NCBI GenBank assembly: GCA_040218415.1
Contig: JAVJRN010000072.1
Coordinates: forward strand, 74,964 to 138,963
Direction: 5' to 3'
DNA: 64,000 bases
Source: JAVJRN01 sp040218415
GTDB lineage: Bacteria; Bacteroidota; Bacteroidia; Cytophagales; Cyclobacteriaceae
How positions within the stretch are numbered: the stretch's first letter is position 1; each line of letters opens with the position of its first letter. The notes under the pieces were generated by a model that saw nothing but the letters and a program-made list of their open reading frames with translations, was not told the DNA's origin and ran no database searches. Position numbers and translations under genes: made by a program. Below are positions 6,472 through 15,267 of this stretch, piece after piece.

Positions 6472-9387
6472 TCACTCATCATCACTCATTAATTCGTTGA
6501 GTATTTCTATGGCCGCTTTAGAAATTATTGTGCCCGGACCGAATATTTTGGACACGCCAATATCGTACAGATATTGATAGTCTTGTTCAGGGATAATGCC
6601 ACCTGCTACAATCATAATGTCACTTCTGTTGATTTTCTTAAGTTCTTCAATCAACTCTTTGACCAACGTTTTGTGTCCACCAGCTAAGGATGAAGCACCG
6701 ATGATGTGCACATCGTTTTCTGCTCCTTGAAGGGCTGCTTCTTTAGGTGTTTGAAATAGAGGGCCGACATCTACATCAAAACCAAGGTCAGCAAATGCTG
6801 TGGCTATCACTTTTGCTCCTCGATCGTGTCCGTCTTGCCCCATTTTAGCAATCATTATTCTTGGACGTCTTCCATCTAACTCGTCAAATTGATCAGCCAG
6901 TGCTTTTGCTTTTGCAAAGTTGAGGTCTTTCTTAATTTCTTTTGAGTACACACCAGTAATTGTGTTTTGTTTTGCCTGATATCGGCCAAATATTTTTTCC
7001 ATGGCCAATGAAATTTCTCCTAAGGTAGCTCTTGCACGAGCTGCATCCACAGCCAAACTTAACAGGTTATCTTCGCCACTTTCGGCTGCTTGCTCAATTT
7101 TTTTGAGCAGTAGATCTACCTGATTTTGATCTCTTGAAGATTTGATTTGGTTCAATCTGTTGATCTGCTTCTCTCGAACATCGTCATTGTCTACTTCGCG
7201 AAGTTCAATTTTTGTTTTTATATCTGTTTGATACCTATTGAGTCCCACGATGACGTCTTGACCACTGTCAATGTTGGCTTGTTTTATAGCTGCTGATTCT
7301 TCAATTTTCATTTTTGGATACCCAGCATCAATAGCCTTGGCCATACCGCCCATTTCTTCTATTTCCTCAATGATCTCCCAAGCTTGCAAAATCAGGTTTT
7401 CGGTTTTTTCTTCAACTAAAGTAGATCCGCCCCATGGGTCAACGACTTGAGTAATATTGATTTCTTTTTGTAAATATTTCTGAGTTTCTCTGGCGATAGC
7501 CGCCGAATAGTCCGTAGGCAGTGCGATAGCTTCATCGAGCGCATTGGTATGCAAGGATTGTGTGTGCCCAAAAACTGCGGCCATTGCTTCAATACACGTC
7601 CTCGCAACATTGTTATAAGGATCTTGCGCTGTTAAGCTATAACCTGACGTTTGCGAATGCGTACGAAGGGCTAAAGATTTGTTATCTCTAGGTTCAAATT
7701 TATTCACAATCTTCGCCCAAAGTACTCGCCCAGCACGCAGTTTGGCAATTTCTGTGAAAAAGTCCATGCCAATTCCCCAAAAAAATGAAAGTCTTGGCGC
7801 AAAAGCATCAATTTCGATCCCTGCTTTTAATCCCGTCTTAATATACTCCAAGCCATCAGCAAGAGTAAAGGCAAGTTCAAGCGCTGCGGAAGCACCAGCC
7901 TCATGCATATGGTAGCCGCTAATACTTATTGAGTTGAATTTGGGCATTTTTTGGGAGGTGTATCTGAAAATATCCGCAATAATCCTCATCGATGGGAGAG
8001 GCGGATATATGTAGGTATTTCGTACCATAAATTCTTTCAGAATATCATTTTGGATCGTACCAGTAAGTTTGTTAGGAGCAATACCTTGCTCTTCTGCTGC
8101 GACAATAAAAAATGCCATAATTGGTATAACTGCACCATTCATGGTCATGGAAACGGACATTTGATCCAGTGGAATACCATCGAATAAAATTTTCATATCT
8201 TCCACAGAATCTATCGCTACGCCAGCTTTACCAACATCTCCGGTAACTCTCTCATGATCACTGTCATATCCCCTATGTGTGGCTAGATCAAAAGCCACCG
8301 AAAGTCCTTTTTGACCTGCTTTTAAGTTTCTTTTGTAAAAGGCATTTGACTCTTCTGCGGTAGAGAACCCCGCGTATTGTCTGATCGTCCATGGCCTCAC
8401 GGTGTACATCGTTGGATAAGGCCCTCTCAGATATGGTGGAATTCCGGCACTAAATCCATCCTGAATAAAAGTTCTAGTCGATGTGTTTTCTATGGATTGA
8501 TCGGAAGTGATGCAAGATTCAATGAGATTATGGGTGAGTTCGTCTATGAAAAAAGAACCTAAAGAAAAGTCTCCAATATTTTCCAACTTGGCTTCATGCC
8601 TGATAAGGTTGCCGATATTTCTGGTAATTCTGGTAGCTCCTCCATCGGCAAAATCATCGTTTCCAACCAAGAAACTGATGCTATCGGCCAGACCAATGGT
8701 TGCTGCCAAAGCACCTGTTGTTTGTTTGAGTAAATGCTCAGCCTCCGTTTCCCCAGCAGTGGGAAATACATGAAGGTGGATTTTTTTATTTTCAATCTTC
8801 TCGGTCAAGTACCTCAAGGCCCTTAATCTTGCTATTTCGTGAAAAAAATCGTTTGAGATCGAGTAGCTGATCGAAACTTCTTCACGATCAATATTTTTAA
8901 TTTTTTGATAGGCATCTTTCATGTCAGCAACGATATCATTGCCCGCAATTAGATGAAGGTCAAACTTAAGCGTATTGTGAAATTTTGATGGGGAATTGTT
9001 AAAATAAGCTATTTGACAATGATCAGTCAAAATACCTTCTAAAAGGATGTCTTCGTTTAGAAGCGCACTTTCTAATTTAAACAAAACACCATCAGAGCCA
9101 TTCATTAGGGCATTTTTTGCAAGTTTATTGGCTAGGGTAAGGTCATCTTCATTGATAAACTCTAGGAGTTTCCAAGAGTGTGACTGTACCGAGGAGAAAT
9201 AGGTTCTAAGATAAGCAGTGCTCTCGCTATTCGCTCGATCATAGTAAGGCTTTAAACTAAGGCCCGGAAACGATTGCCAATGAAGTTCAGAAATGGGTTT
9301 ACCTTTTAATGAATCAATTGCTGCGCTTTGCCAATCATGAAAATCAGCGTGAGCAAATTCGGAAAAGAGGGGTGCTTTTGTACTCAT
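6472..9387 (-). CDS. mutB: Methylmalonyl-CoA mutase, single-chain fusion of a MutA-like barrel to a complete MutB
   Basis: Interconverts methylmalonyl-CoA and succinyl-CoA with adenosylcobalamin. Counting from the ATG at 9387 (971 residues), the C-terminal ~690 residues are a full catalytic MutB: RGPYPTMY with Tyr328, TGTIQNDILKEF, SGYHMHEAGAS with His493, and a B12-binding domain with DGHDRG (Asp852, His854), GASSLAGGH and AGGIIPEQD. The first ~310 residues look like the small-subunit (MutA) barrel: SEFAHADFHDWQ, a central HVFPTAGETEAEHLLKQTTGALAA segment, and SLGSFFIDELTHNLIES. They lack a B12 domain and run straight into the MutB core. Normally MutA (~620 aa) and MutB (~715 aa) are separate genes. 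A GTG start at 9492 is possible but lies inside a DnaA box and adds a non-family N-terminus, so the ATG is preferred. Confidence 0.92.
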   Translation of the reverse strand: MSTKAPLFSEFAHADFHDWQSAAIDSLKGKPISELHWQSFPGLSLKPYYDRANSESTAYLRTYFSSVQSHSWKLLEFINEDDLTLANKLAKNALMNGSDGVLFKLESALLNEDILLEGILTDHCQIAYFNNSPSKFHNTLKFDLHLIAGNDIVADMKDAYQKIKNIDREEVSISYSISNDFFHEIARLRALRYLTEKIENKKIHLHVFPTAGETEAEHLLKQTTGALAATIGLADSISFLVGNDDFADGGATRITRNIGNLIRHEAKLENIGDFSLGSFFIDELTHNLIESCITSDQSIENTSTRTFIQDGFSAGIPPYLRGPYPTMYTVRPWTIRQYAGFSTAEESNAFYKRNLKAGQKGLSVAFDLATHRGYDSDHERVTGDVGKAGVAIDSVEDMKILFDGIPLDQMSVSMTMNGAVIPIMAFFIVAAEEQGIAPNKLTGTIQNDILKEFMVRNTYIYPPLPSMRIIADIFRYTSQKMPKFNSISISGYHMHEAGASAALELAFTLADGLEYIKTGLKAGIEIDAFAPRLSFFWGIGMDFFTEIAKLRAGRVLWAKIVNKFEPRDNKSLALRTHSQTSGYSLTAQDPYNNVARTCIEAMAAVFGHTQSLHTNALDEAIALPTDYSAAIARETQKYLQKEINITQVVDPWGGSTLVEEKTENLILQAWEIIEEIEEMGGMAKAIDAGYPKMKIEESAAIKQANIDSGQDVIVGLNRYQTDIKTKIELREVDNDDVREKQINRLNQIKSSRDQNQVDLLLKKIEQAAESGEDNLLSLAVDAARARATLGEISLAMEKIFGRYQAKQNTITGVYSKEIKKDLNFAKAKALADQFDELDGRRPRIMIAKMGQDGHDRGAKVIATAFADLGFDVDVGPLFQTPKEAALQGAENDVHIIGASSLAGGHKTLVKELIEELKKINRSDIMIVAGGIIPEQDYQYLYDIGVSKIFGPGTIISKAAIEILNELMSDDE

Positions 9388-9391
9388 CAGA

Positions 9392-9399
9392 CAAAGGTA
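9392..9399 (-). promoter_or_regulatory. Candidate -7 promoter element of the mutase gene
   Basis: On the minus strand TACCTTTG matches the Bacteroidota -7 consensus TAnnTTTG exactly, with TATG 21 bp further upstream as a weak -33 element. It ends only 4 bases before the preferred ATG at 9387, so transcription from it would give a nearly leaderless message. It also argues against the upstream GTG start. Confidence 0.4.
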
Positions 9400-9484
9400 A
9401 TTATTACTTTCTCTAGTCGACATAACATTGACATCTAGCCTACAGTAAATTGCATTTTTCAAAGAACTTTTTAAAAAAAGTGAC

Positions 9485-9493
9485 TTATCCACA
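9485..9493 (+). promoter_or_regulatory. Perfect DnaA box (TTATCCACA)
   Basis: TTATCCACA equals the high-affinity DnaA box consensus. It lies 132 bp upstream of the dnaA start, in the divergent region shared with the mutase gene. The intervening sequence is very AT-rich, with T-runs around 9531-9565. I see only this one perfect box, so it supports DnaA autoregulation at least; an origin would normally show several boxes. Confidence 0.7.
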
Positions 9494-9566
9494 ATTTCAA
9501 GGGAGATTCGAAAAAGTCAATAGAAAAGTGATTTTTTTCTTAATTTATTTTGATACAATTTTGATG

Positions 9567-9598
9567 TCCTCTCTTAAAAAAAGAGGAGCTTTTTAAGC
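9567..9598 (+). promoter_or_regulatory. Two small stem-loops in the dnaA leader
   Basis: TCCTCT pairs with AGAGGA around a 9-base A-rich loop (9567-9587), followed at once by GCTT-TTT-AAGC (9588-9598). They lie 28 bases before the dnaA start codon. A regulatory role is possible but not shown. Confidence 0.3.
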
Positions 9599-9625
9599 AA
9601 ACTACCACCAAAAATATACTTACAA

Positions 9626-11032
9626 ATGCACAATGAAATCTGGGAAAAGTGTCTTTTTCTAATAAAAGAACGCATTCCAGCTCAGAGTTTTAAAACGTGG
9701 TTTGAGCCGATCAGACCAAAAAAATTGGAAAATGATATCTTAACGATTCAGGTTCCAAGCCAGTTCTTCTATGAATGGTTGGAGGAAAACTATGTGCATT
9801 TATTAAAGCAAGCGATAAAAACGGAAATTGGGCCTAATGGCAGATTAGAATATTCTGTTGTTGTTGATAGAGGAGATGACAATTTGAAGCCATTAACCAT
9901 CAACGTTACGGGCGGCAGTAATTCGCACAATAAAAACAGAGTGAATGGCTATGATAAATATAAAAATCCTGATTTCTACGATGAGCTAAAAAGCAGCTCG
10001 AATCTAAATGCCAATTATCGATTTGAAAATTTCATTGAAGGGGATTGTAATCGATTGGCTAGATCTGCGGGTTTTGCAGTAGCCAATAAGCCGGGTATTA
10101 CTTCTTTTAATCCGCTGATGTTTTATGGCGGAGTTGGTCTTGGTAAAACACACTTGGTGCAGGCTATCGGAAATGAAATAAGAGCAGATCATCCAGGTAA
10201 AAGAGTCTTTTACATTGCCTCTGAAAAATTCACCAATCAATTCATTGAGGCGCTGAGGAACAATAATATTCAGGATTTTACCAATTATTATCTAGAGGTA
10301 GACGTGCTCATTCTTGATGATGTTCAATTTTTGAAGGATAAAGAAAAGACGCAAGAAATATTCTTCCATATTTTCAACCATTTACATCAAAGTGGCAAAC
10401 AGATAATCATGACATCTGATTGTGCGCCGAAAGATTTAAAAGGTTTGCAAGAAAGACTGGTTTCGAGATTCAAATGGGGACTCACAGCAGATTTGCAGCA
10501 ACCTGATTTTGAGACTAGAATGGCGATTATTCAGAGAAAAATGCAAGCTGATGGTATAGAAATACCGGATCAGGTTGTGGAATATGTTGCTTATACGGTC
10601 GATACAAACATAAGAGAATTAGAAGGTGTGATTATCTCTCTTATCGCTCATGCATCATTGACTCGAAGTGAACTGGATTTGGAGCTCGCTAAGAAAATAT
10701 TAAAAAATATCGTCACGGATATTGACTCAGAAGTTGGGATTGACTACATCCAGAAAACTGTTTCGGAATACTTCAGTGTGAATCAAGACGACTTAAAAGC
10801 TAAAACTAGGAAAAAGGAAATTGTAATTGCTCGACAAGTAGCGATGTATTTCTCTAAAGATTATACGAATCATTCATTGAAGTCAATAGGCAATCATTTT
10901 GGAGGAAGAGATCACAGTACGGTTATACATGCCGTTCAGTCTGTGAACGACATGATCGATACTAATGCCAAGTTCAGATTTTCTATCGATGAATTAAAGA
11001 AAAAACTAAAAATGAGATCGGCGATGGTTTAA
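9626..11032 (+). CDS. dnaA: Chromosomal replication initiator protein DnaA
   Basis: 468 residues with all four DnaA domains. The N-terminal interaction domain starts IWEKCLFLIKERIPAQSFKTWFEPI. A variable linker lies around residues 85-115. The AAA+ domain carries Walker A GGVGLGKTH and Walker B VLILDDVQFL. The C-terminal DNA-binding domain has the signature GGRDHSTVIHAV. It binds DnaA boxes and opens the origin using ATP. A perfect DnaA box lies upstream. The gene is monocistronic: the mutase is divergent, htrA is convergent, and a hairpin overlaps the last codons. No dnaN or gyrase genes follow, as is common in Bacteroidota. Confidence 0.98.
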   Translation: MHNEIWEKCLFLIKERIPAQSFKTWFEPIRPKKLENDILTIQVPSQFFYEWLEENYVHLLKQAIKTEIGPNGRLEYSVVVDRGDDNLKPLTINVTGGSNSHNKNRVNGYDKYKNPDFYDELKSSSNLNANYRFENFIEGDCNRLARSAGFAVANKPGITSFNPLMFYGGVGLGKTHLVQAIGNEIRADHPGKRVFYIASEKFTNQFIEALRNNNIQDFTNYYLEVDVLILDDVQFLKDKEKTQEIFFHIFNHLHQSGKQIIMTSDCAPKDLKGLQERLVSRFKWGLTADLQQPDFETRMAIIQRKMQADGIEIPDQVVEYVAYTVDTNIRELEGVIISLIAHASLTRSELDLELAKKILKNIVTDIDSEVGIDYIQKTVSEYFSVNQDDLKAKTRKKEIVIARQVAMYFSKDYTNHSLKSIGNHFGGRDHSTVIHAVQSVNDMIDTNAKFRFSIDELKKKLKMRSAMV

Positions 11033-11049
11033 TCCATGCCGATCTTTTT
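11015..11049 (+). terminator. Bidirectional terminator overlapping the end of dnaA
   Basis: AGATCGGC pairs with GCCGATCT, extended inside by ATGG/CCAT after one bulged G, and is followed by TTTTT. On the minus strand the same stem is followed by a T-rich stretch. The left arm lies within the last coding bases of dnaA; the right arm ends just before the stop of the convergent protease gene, so the structure serves both. Confidence 0.75.
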
Positions 11050-11051
11050 CA

Positions 11052-12512
11052 TTAAAAATAGTAAGGATAATAGACCTTTCGTCCTCTTCTGTCGATTCCA
11101 GAAATGATCACTCTTCCTCTAATTTTTAATAATATCTCGGACAATTCTTCCGGACTCTGAATCGCTGTATTATTGAGGTGTGTTACGATAAATCCTTCGG
11201 GAATTCCCAGCTCTGCAAAAAAACCAATAGACTCATAGTCGATTACTTTTACTCCATTGTCAATTCCTATGAGATCTCGCTCTACTTTAGAGACAGTCTC
11301 GAAGCTCGCTCTCAATTCATCGGAAGTGAAAATAAACTTCTTAATGACGCTTGTTGTACCTTCTCTATTGGTGAGCACTAATTCTTTGTCAATGATCTTG
11401 TTATCTCTTTGTACCGAAATAGATAGTTTGTCACCGGGATATAAATTACCGATATACTCTTCCAAATAAGACTTGCTGTCGATTTCTCTTCCATTGACTG
11501 CTTTGATGACGTCTCCTTTCATCAGACCAGCTTTTTTCGCGGCACCATCATTTTGAATATTGGCGATAATTACTCCGCTCAGGTCTTTTAATGAAAGTTT
11601 TTTAGCCAGTTCGCTATTCACGTCGACAAACTCAGCTCCTGTAAATGCTTTCTGTACTGTTCCGTATTTTTTAAGATCGCCGTACACCTTTCTCACAATA
11701 TTAACCGGAACAGCAAACCCATATCCGGCGTAAGAACCAGTTCTTGAAAGGATCGCTGTATTTATGCCAATAAGTTCACCTTTCATGTTGACTAATGCAC
11801 CTCCGCTATTTCCAGGATTAATGGCTGCATCCGTTTGAATAAAGGATTCTATGGGGAATTTATCTTTTAGAATATTGATGTTTCTTCCTTTGGCACTGAC
11901 AATTCCACCTGTGACTGTGGAGTTTAGGTTGAAAGGATTACCTACCGCCAGTACCCATTCGCCAACATTGACATTATCGGAGTTTCCCAATTCTACTGGA
12001 TTCAAATTATCCCCATCGATTTTTATCACAGCTAAGTCTGTTGATGGGTCTGTCCCAATAAGTTCCGCGGCAAAAGTTCTTTTTCCCAAAGTAACTTTAA
12101 TTCTATCGGCATTTTCTACCACATGGTTATTTGTTACAATGAATCCGTCATTGGATATAACCACCCCCGACCCGCTGCTAACCTGATCTGAGGCGCGTGG
12201 CTCGAAAAACCAATTTAACCAACCACCCGCTCGATATTCGTATTCCGTTAACGTTTGGATGAATACCACAGAGGAAGTGCTTTTTTCTGCAGCGAGCACG
12301 AAATCTGGATTTTCTCCAATGTTATTTACTGTTTTGGGATAAAAAGTCGGTGTTTCAGTCTTGTCAAAGTTCTCAAAGGGGACATGGTTTGATGCGAATG
12401 TTGCACTTTGCGTATTTTCTAATTCTGGTTGAATAACGTACTTCCAACCTAAAACCGATCCAAACGCCCCACAAAACAAGCTAATAGTACCTACGATGAA
12501 TATATTTTTCAT
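11052..12512 (-). CDS. degP: DegP/HtrA-family periplasmic serine protease with two PDZ domains
   Basis: 486 residues. An N-terminal hydrophobic segment (IFIVGTISLFCGAFGSVLGW) acts as signal or anchor. The trypsin-like domain carries the triad motifs TNNHVVENA (His), TDLAVIKID (Asp) and NPGNSGGAL (Ser). PDZ1 is seen in LSGVIIANIQNDGAAKKAGLMKGDVI. A shorter PDZ2 near the C-terminus contains IGFFAELGIPEGFIVTHLN and ends SGIDRRGRKVYYPYYF. The enzyme degrades or refolds misfolded envelope proteins. It stands alone, convergent with dnaA. A gap in which the second PDZ is more divergent than the first is normal for the family. Confidence 0.95.
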   Translation of the reverse strand: MKNIFIVGTISLFCGAFGSVLGWKYVIQPELENTQSATFASNHVPFENFDKTETPTFYPKTVNNIGENPDFVLAAEKSTSSVVFIQTLTEYEYRAGGWLNWFFEPRASDQVSSGSGVVISNDGFIVTNNHVVENADRIKVTLGKRTFAAELIGTDPSTDLAVIKIDGDNLNPVELGNSDNVNVGEWVLAVGNPFNLNSTVTGGIVSAKGRNINILKDKFPIESFIQTDAAINPGNSGGALVNMKGELIGINTAILSRTGSYAGYGFAVPVNIVRKVYGDLKKYGTVQKAFTGAEFVDVNSELAKKLSLKDLSGVIIANIQNDGAAKKAGLMKGDVIKAVNGREIDSKSYLEEYIGNLYPGDKLSISVQRDNKIIDKELVLTNREGTTSVIKKFIFTSDELRASFETVSKVERDLIGIDNGVKVIDYESIGFFAELGIPEGFIVTHLNNTAIQSPEELSEILLKIRGRVIISGIDRRGRKVYYPYYF

Positions 12513-12606
12513 ATCTCTGCTGAGTTTATAAATTGATTACCTAAATCTTATTCTTTTGTTGCTTCAATAGACCCTTCCCACTGTTAAAAATTGCTAATTT
12601 CACGTT

Positions 12607-14106
12607 ATGGGAATTAGATCTTTTTTAAGCAAACCCTTTGCCAGTTTGATTGCAAAACAAACTCAGTCATGGTCTCAAGATCCTGAGAAACATCAAGAAA
12701 AAATCTTTCAGAATATTGTAAAAAAGGCCTCTGCGACAGAATTTGGCCAGGATCACGGGTTTTCTGACATTAAGAATTTCAAGAACTTTGCGAGTCAGGT
12801 TCCAGTGAGAGACTATGAAAAATTGTCAGGTTACGTAAATAAAATAGTCAAAGGAGAAGCTGATATTTTATGGCCTGGAAAGCCGGCATATTTTGCAAAA
12901 ACATCAGGAACGACGAGCGGCACCAAATATATACCCATAACCAGTGACTCGATTCCTAATCATATTAATAGCGCAAGAAATGCGCTTTTGTCTTACGTTC
13001 ATGAAACAGGAAATGGTGATTTCTTGGATGGTAAATTGATTTTCCTTTCGGGTAGTCCTACACTAACGACCAATGAAGGAATACATACTGGGCGCCTATC
13101 GGGCATTGTAAATCATCATGTGCCGAGCTATCTCCGTACCAATCAAATGCCATCTTACGAGACAAATTGCATGGAAGACTGGGAGGCCAAAGTAGATAAA
13201 ATTGTAGAGGAGACGATAGATCAAGATATGTCTTTGATCTCAGGAATACCGCCTTGGGTACAGATGTATTTTGACAAACTCAAAGAAAGAAGTGGTAAGA
13301 AAATCAAGGATATTTTTCCTAATTTTTCGCTATTCGTTTACGGTGGGGTGAATTTTGAACCTTACCGAGCCAAACTTTTTGAAACTATTGGGAAAGAAAT
13401 TGATTCCATAGAGACTTATCCGGCATCAGAAGGATTTATCGCCTACCAAGACTCTCAGGAAGAGGAGGGACTTTTATTGCTGGCTAATTCAGGAATATTT
13501 TTTGAGTTTATTCCTGCCGATGAATATTTTGAAGATAATCCTAGAAGACTTACAATTGGTGAGGTTGAACTAGGTGTTAATTATGCGGTGATTATTAATA
13601 GCAATGCGGGTCTTTGGGGCTATTCAATAGGTGATACCGTAAAGTTTGTTAGTAAACATCCGCATCGTTTATTGGTGACAGGAAGAATCAAACATTTTAT
13701 TTCCGCTTTTGGGGAGCATGTGATAGGAGAAGAAGTTGAAAAAGCCATGAGAAACACCTGTAAAAAATTTCCTGAAACTGAATTAGTGGAATATTCTGTA
13801 GCACCAAACGTATCACCAAAAGAAGGTTTGCCTCTTCATGAGTGGTTTGTTGAATTTGCAAACCCACCAAAGGATATTTCTTCTTTCGAAAAAGAACTAG
13901 ATTTGCAGCTCAGTAAGTTAAATAGTTATTATGATGACCTCATTAGAGGATCAATATTGAGACCATTGAAAATAATCAACTTGCAATCCAATGCATTTAT
14001 TACATATATGAAATCGATCGGTAAGCTCGGAGGACAGAATAAAGTGCCTCGACTTTCCAACGATCGAAAAATCGCGGATGCACTTATTGCATTAGACCTC
14101 TGTTAA
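12607..14106 (+). CDS. GH3 auxin-responsive-promoter family protein (adenylating ligase fold)
   Basis: 499 residues, typical of the bacterial GH3 family. The ATP/AMP-binding motif is visible as AKTSGTTSGTKYIP near residue 100, followed by YGGVNFEPYRAKLFE and ETYPASEGFIAYQDS, and the late TGRIKHFISAFGEHVIGEEVEKAM hinge region, all conserved in acyl-adenylate-forming GH3 proteins. Plant members join amino acids to jasmonate or auxin; the bacterial substrate is unknown. The gene ends 3 bases before dxr, so it is probably the first gene of a GH3-dxr-rseP unit. Confidence 0.9.
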   Translation: MGIRSFLSKPFASLIAKQTQSWSQDPEKHQEKIFQNIVKKASATEFGQDHGFSDIKNFKNFASQVPVRDYEKLSGYVNKIVKGEADILWPGKPAYFAKTSGTTSGTKYIPITSDSIPNHINSARNALLSYVHETGNGDFLDGKLIFLSGSPTLTTNEGIHTGRLSGIVNHHVPSYLRTNQMPSYETNCMEDWEAKVDKIVEETIDQDMSLISGIPPWVQMYFDKLKERSGKKIKDIFPNFSLFVYGGVNFEPYRAKLFETIGKEIDSIETYPASEGFIAYQDSQEEEGLLLLANSGIFFEFIPADEYFEDNPRRLTIGEVELGVNYAVIINSNAGLWGYSIGDTVKFVSKHPHRLLVTGRIKHFISAFGEHVIGEEVEKAMRNTCKKFPETELVEYSVAPNVSPKEGLPLHEWFVEFANPPKDISSFEKELDLQLSKLNSYYDDLIRGSILRPLKIINLQSNAFITYMKSIGKLGGQNKVPRLSNDRKIADALIALDLC

Positions 14107-14109
14107 ATT

Positions 14110-15267
14110 TTGGATAAAAAACGAAACATTGCCATTCTTGGATCGACAGGATCCATAGGAACACAAACTCTTGAAGTTATACGGCAACATGCGGGAAGAT
14201 TTCAAGTTGAAGTGCTTACCGCGCAAAATAATGCTGATTTACTCATTCAGCAAGCGTTGGAATTTAAACCAAACGTTGTAGTTATCGGGAATGAAGCTCA
14301 TTACCAAAAAGTGCATGATGTGCTTGATAGCCATGATATCAAGGTATATAGCGGAGAAAATGCCCTGAATGCAGTCGTGGAAATGGATACCATTGATGTT
14401 GTATTAACAGCATTGGTAGGTTACTCCGGACTTGTGCCCACCGTTCATGCGATCAAAGCCGGTAAAACAATTGCTCTTGCTAATAAAGAAACACTTGTCG
14501 TAGCGGGTCATTTGATTACAGAGTTGGCCAAGGAGCATAAAGTAAATATTTTGCCTGTAGACTCGGAACATTCTGCCATATTTCAATGCCTAGTTGGAGA
14601 GTGGCAAAATCCTATAGAAAAGTTGATATTAACAGCCTCGGGCGGACCTTTCAGAGGGAAAAAAAGATCAGAATTGGCTCATGTTACCAAGGCACAAGCA
14701 TTGAAGCATCCCAACTGGGATATGGGTGCTAAAATAACGATCGATTCCGCTTCGATGATGAACAAGGGCTTGGAAGTGATTGAGGCGAAATGGCTTTTCG
14801 GTGTGAGTATTGATCAAATTGAAGTGGTGGTGCATCCACAATCTATCATACATTCATTGGTGCAGTTTGAGGATAGCTCGATAAAGGCTCAGCTTGGCCT
14901 TCCAGATATGAGAGTTCCGATACAATTTGCGCTTACTTATCCAGAACGACTAAAAGCTAATTTTCCAAGATTCAACTTTGCAGATTATGCCAGTTTGACT
15001 TTTGAAAAACCTGACATGGAGACATTCCGTAATCTAGGTTTGGCCTTTGCTTCGATAGATCGAGGCGGCAATAGCCCATGCATACTCAATGCAGCCAACG
15101 AAATCGTGGTAGAAGAATTTTTAAAAGACAATATCGGGTTCTTAGCAATGAGCGATGTAATTGAGAGCTGCATGGATAAAATAACGTTTATAAAAAAACC
15201 TTCTTTAGAGGATTTGATTATGACAGATAAAGAAACAAGAATAAAAGCGAAGGAATTAATTAAATGA
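14110..15267 (+). CDS. dxr: 1-deoxy-D-xylulose-5-phosphate reductoisomerase
   Basis: 385 residues starting at TTG; no better ATG exists before the conserved NADPH-binding motif NIAILGSTGSIGTQTLEVI. Metal and substrate motifs follow: ANKETLVVAG, PVDSEHSAIFQC, TASGGPFRG and SASMMNKGLEVIEA. It catalyses the committed step of the MEP isoprenoid pathway, converting DXP to MEP with NADPH. It starts 3 bases after the GH3 gene stop and overlaps rseP by 4 bases (ATGA). The dxr-rseP pairing is a recurrent arrangement in many bacteria. Confidence 0.97.
   Translation: MDKKRNIAILGSTGSIGTQTLEVIRQHAGRFQVEVLTAQNNADLLIQQALEFKPNVVVIGNEAHYQKVHDVLDSHDIKVYSGENALNAVVEMDTIDVVLTALVGYSGLVPTVHAIKAGKTIALANKETLVVAGHLITELAKEHKVNILPVDSEHSAIFQCLVGEWQNPIEKLILTASGGPFRGKKRSELAHVTKAQALKHPNWDMGAKITIDSASMMNKGLEVIEAKWLFGVSIDQIEVVVHPQSIIHSLVQFEDSSIKAQLGLPDMRVPIQFALTYPERLKANFPRFNFADYASLTFEKPDMETFRNLGLAFASIDRGGNSPCILNAANEIVVEEFLKDNIGFLAMSDVIESCMDKITFIKKPSLEDLIMTDKETRIKAKELIK

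Noticed and set aside
9485..9625. Replication origin
   Set aside because: Only one perfect DnaA box was found; an origin call needs several boxes or GC-skew evidence.
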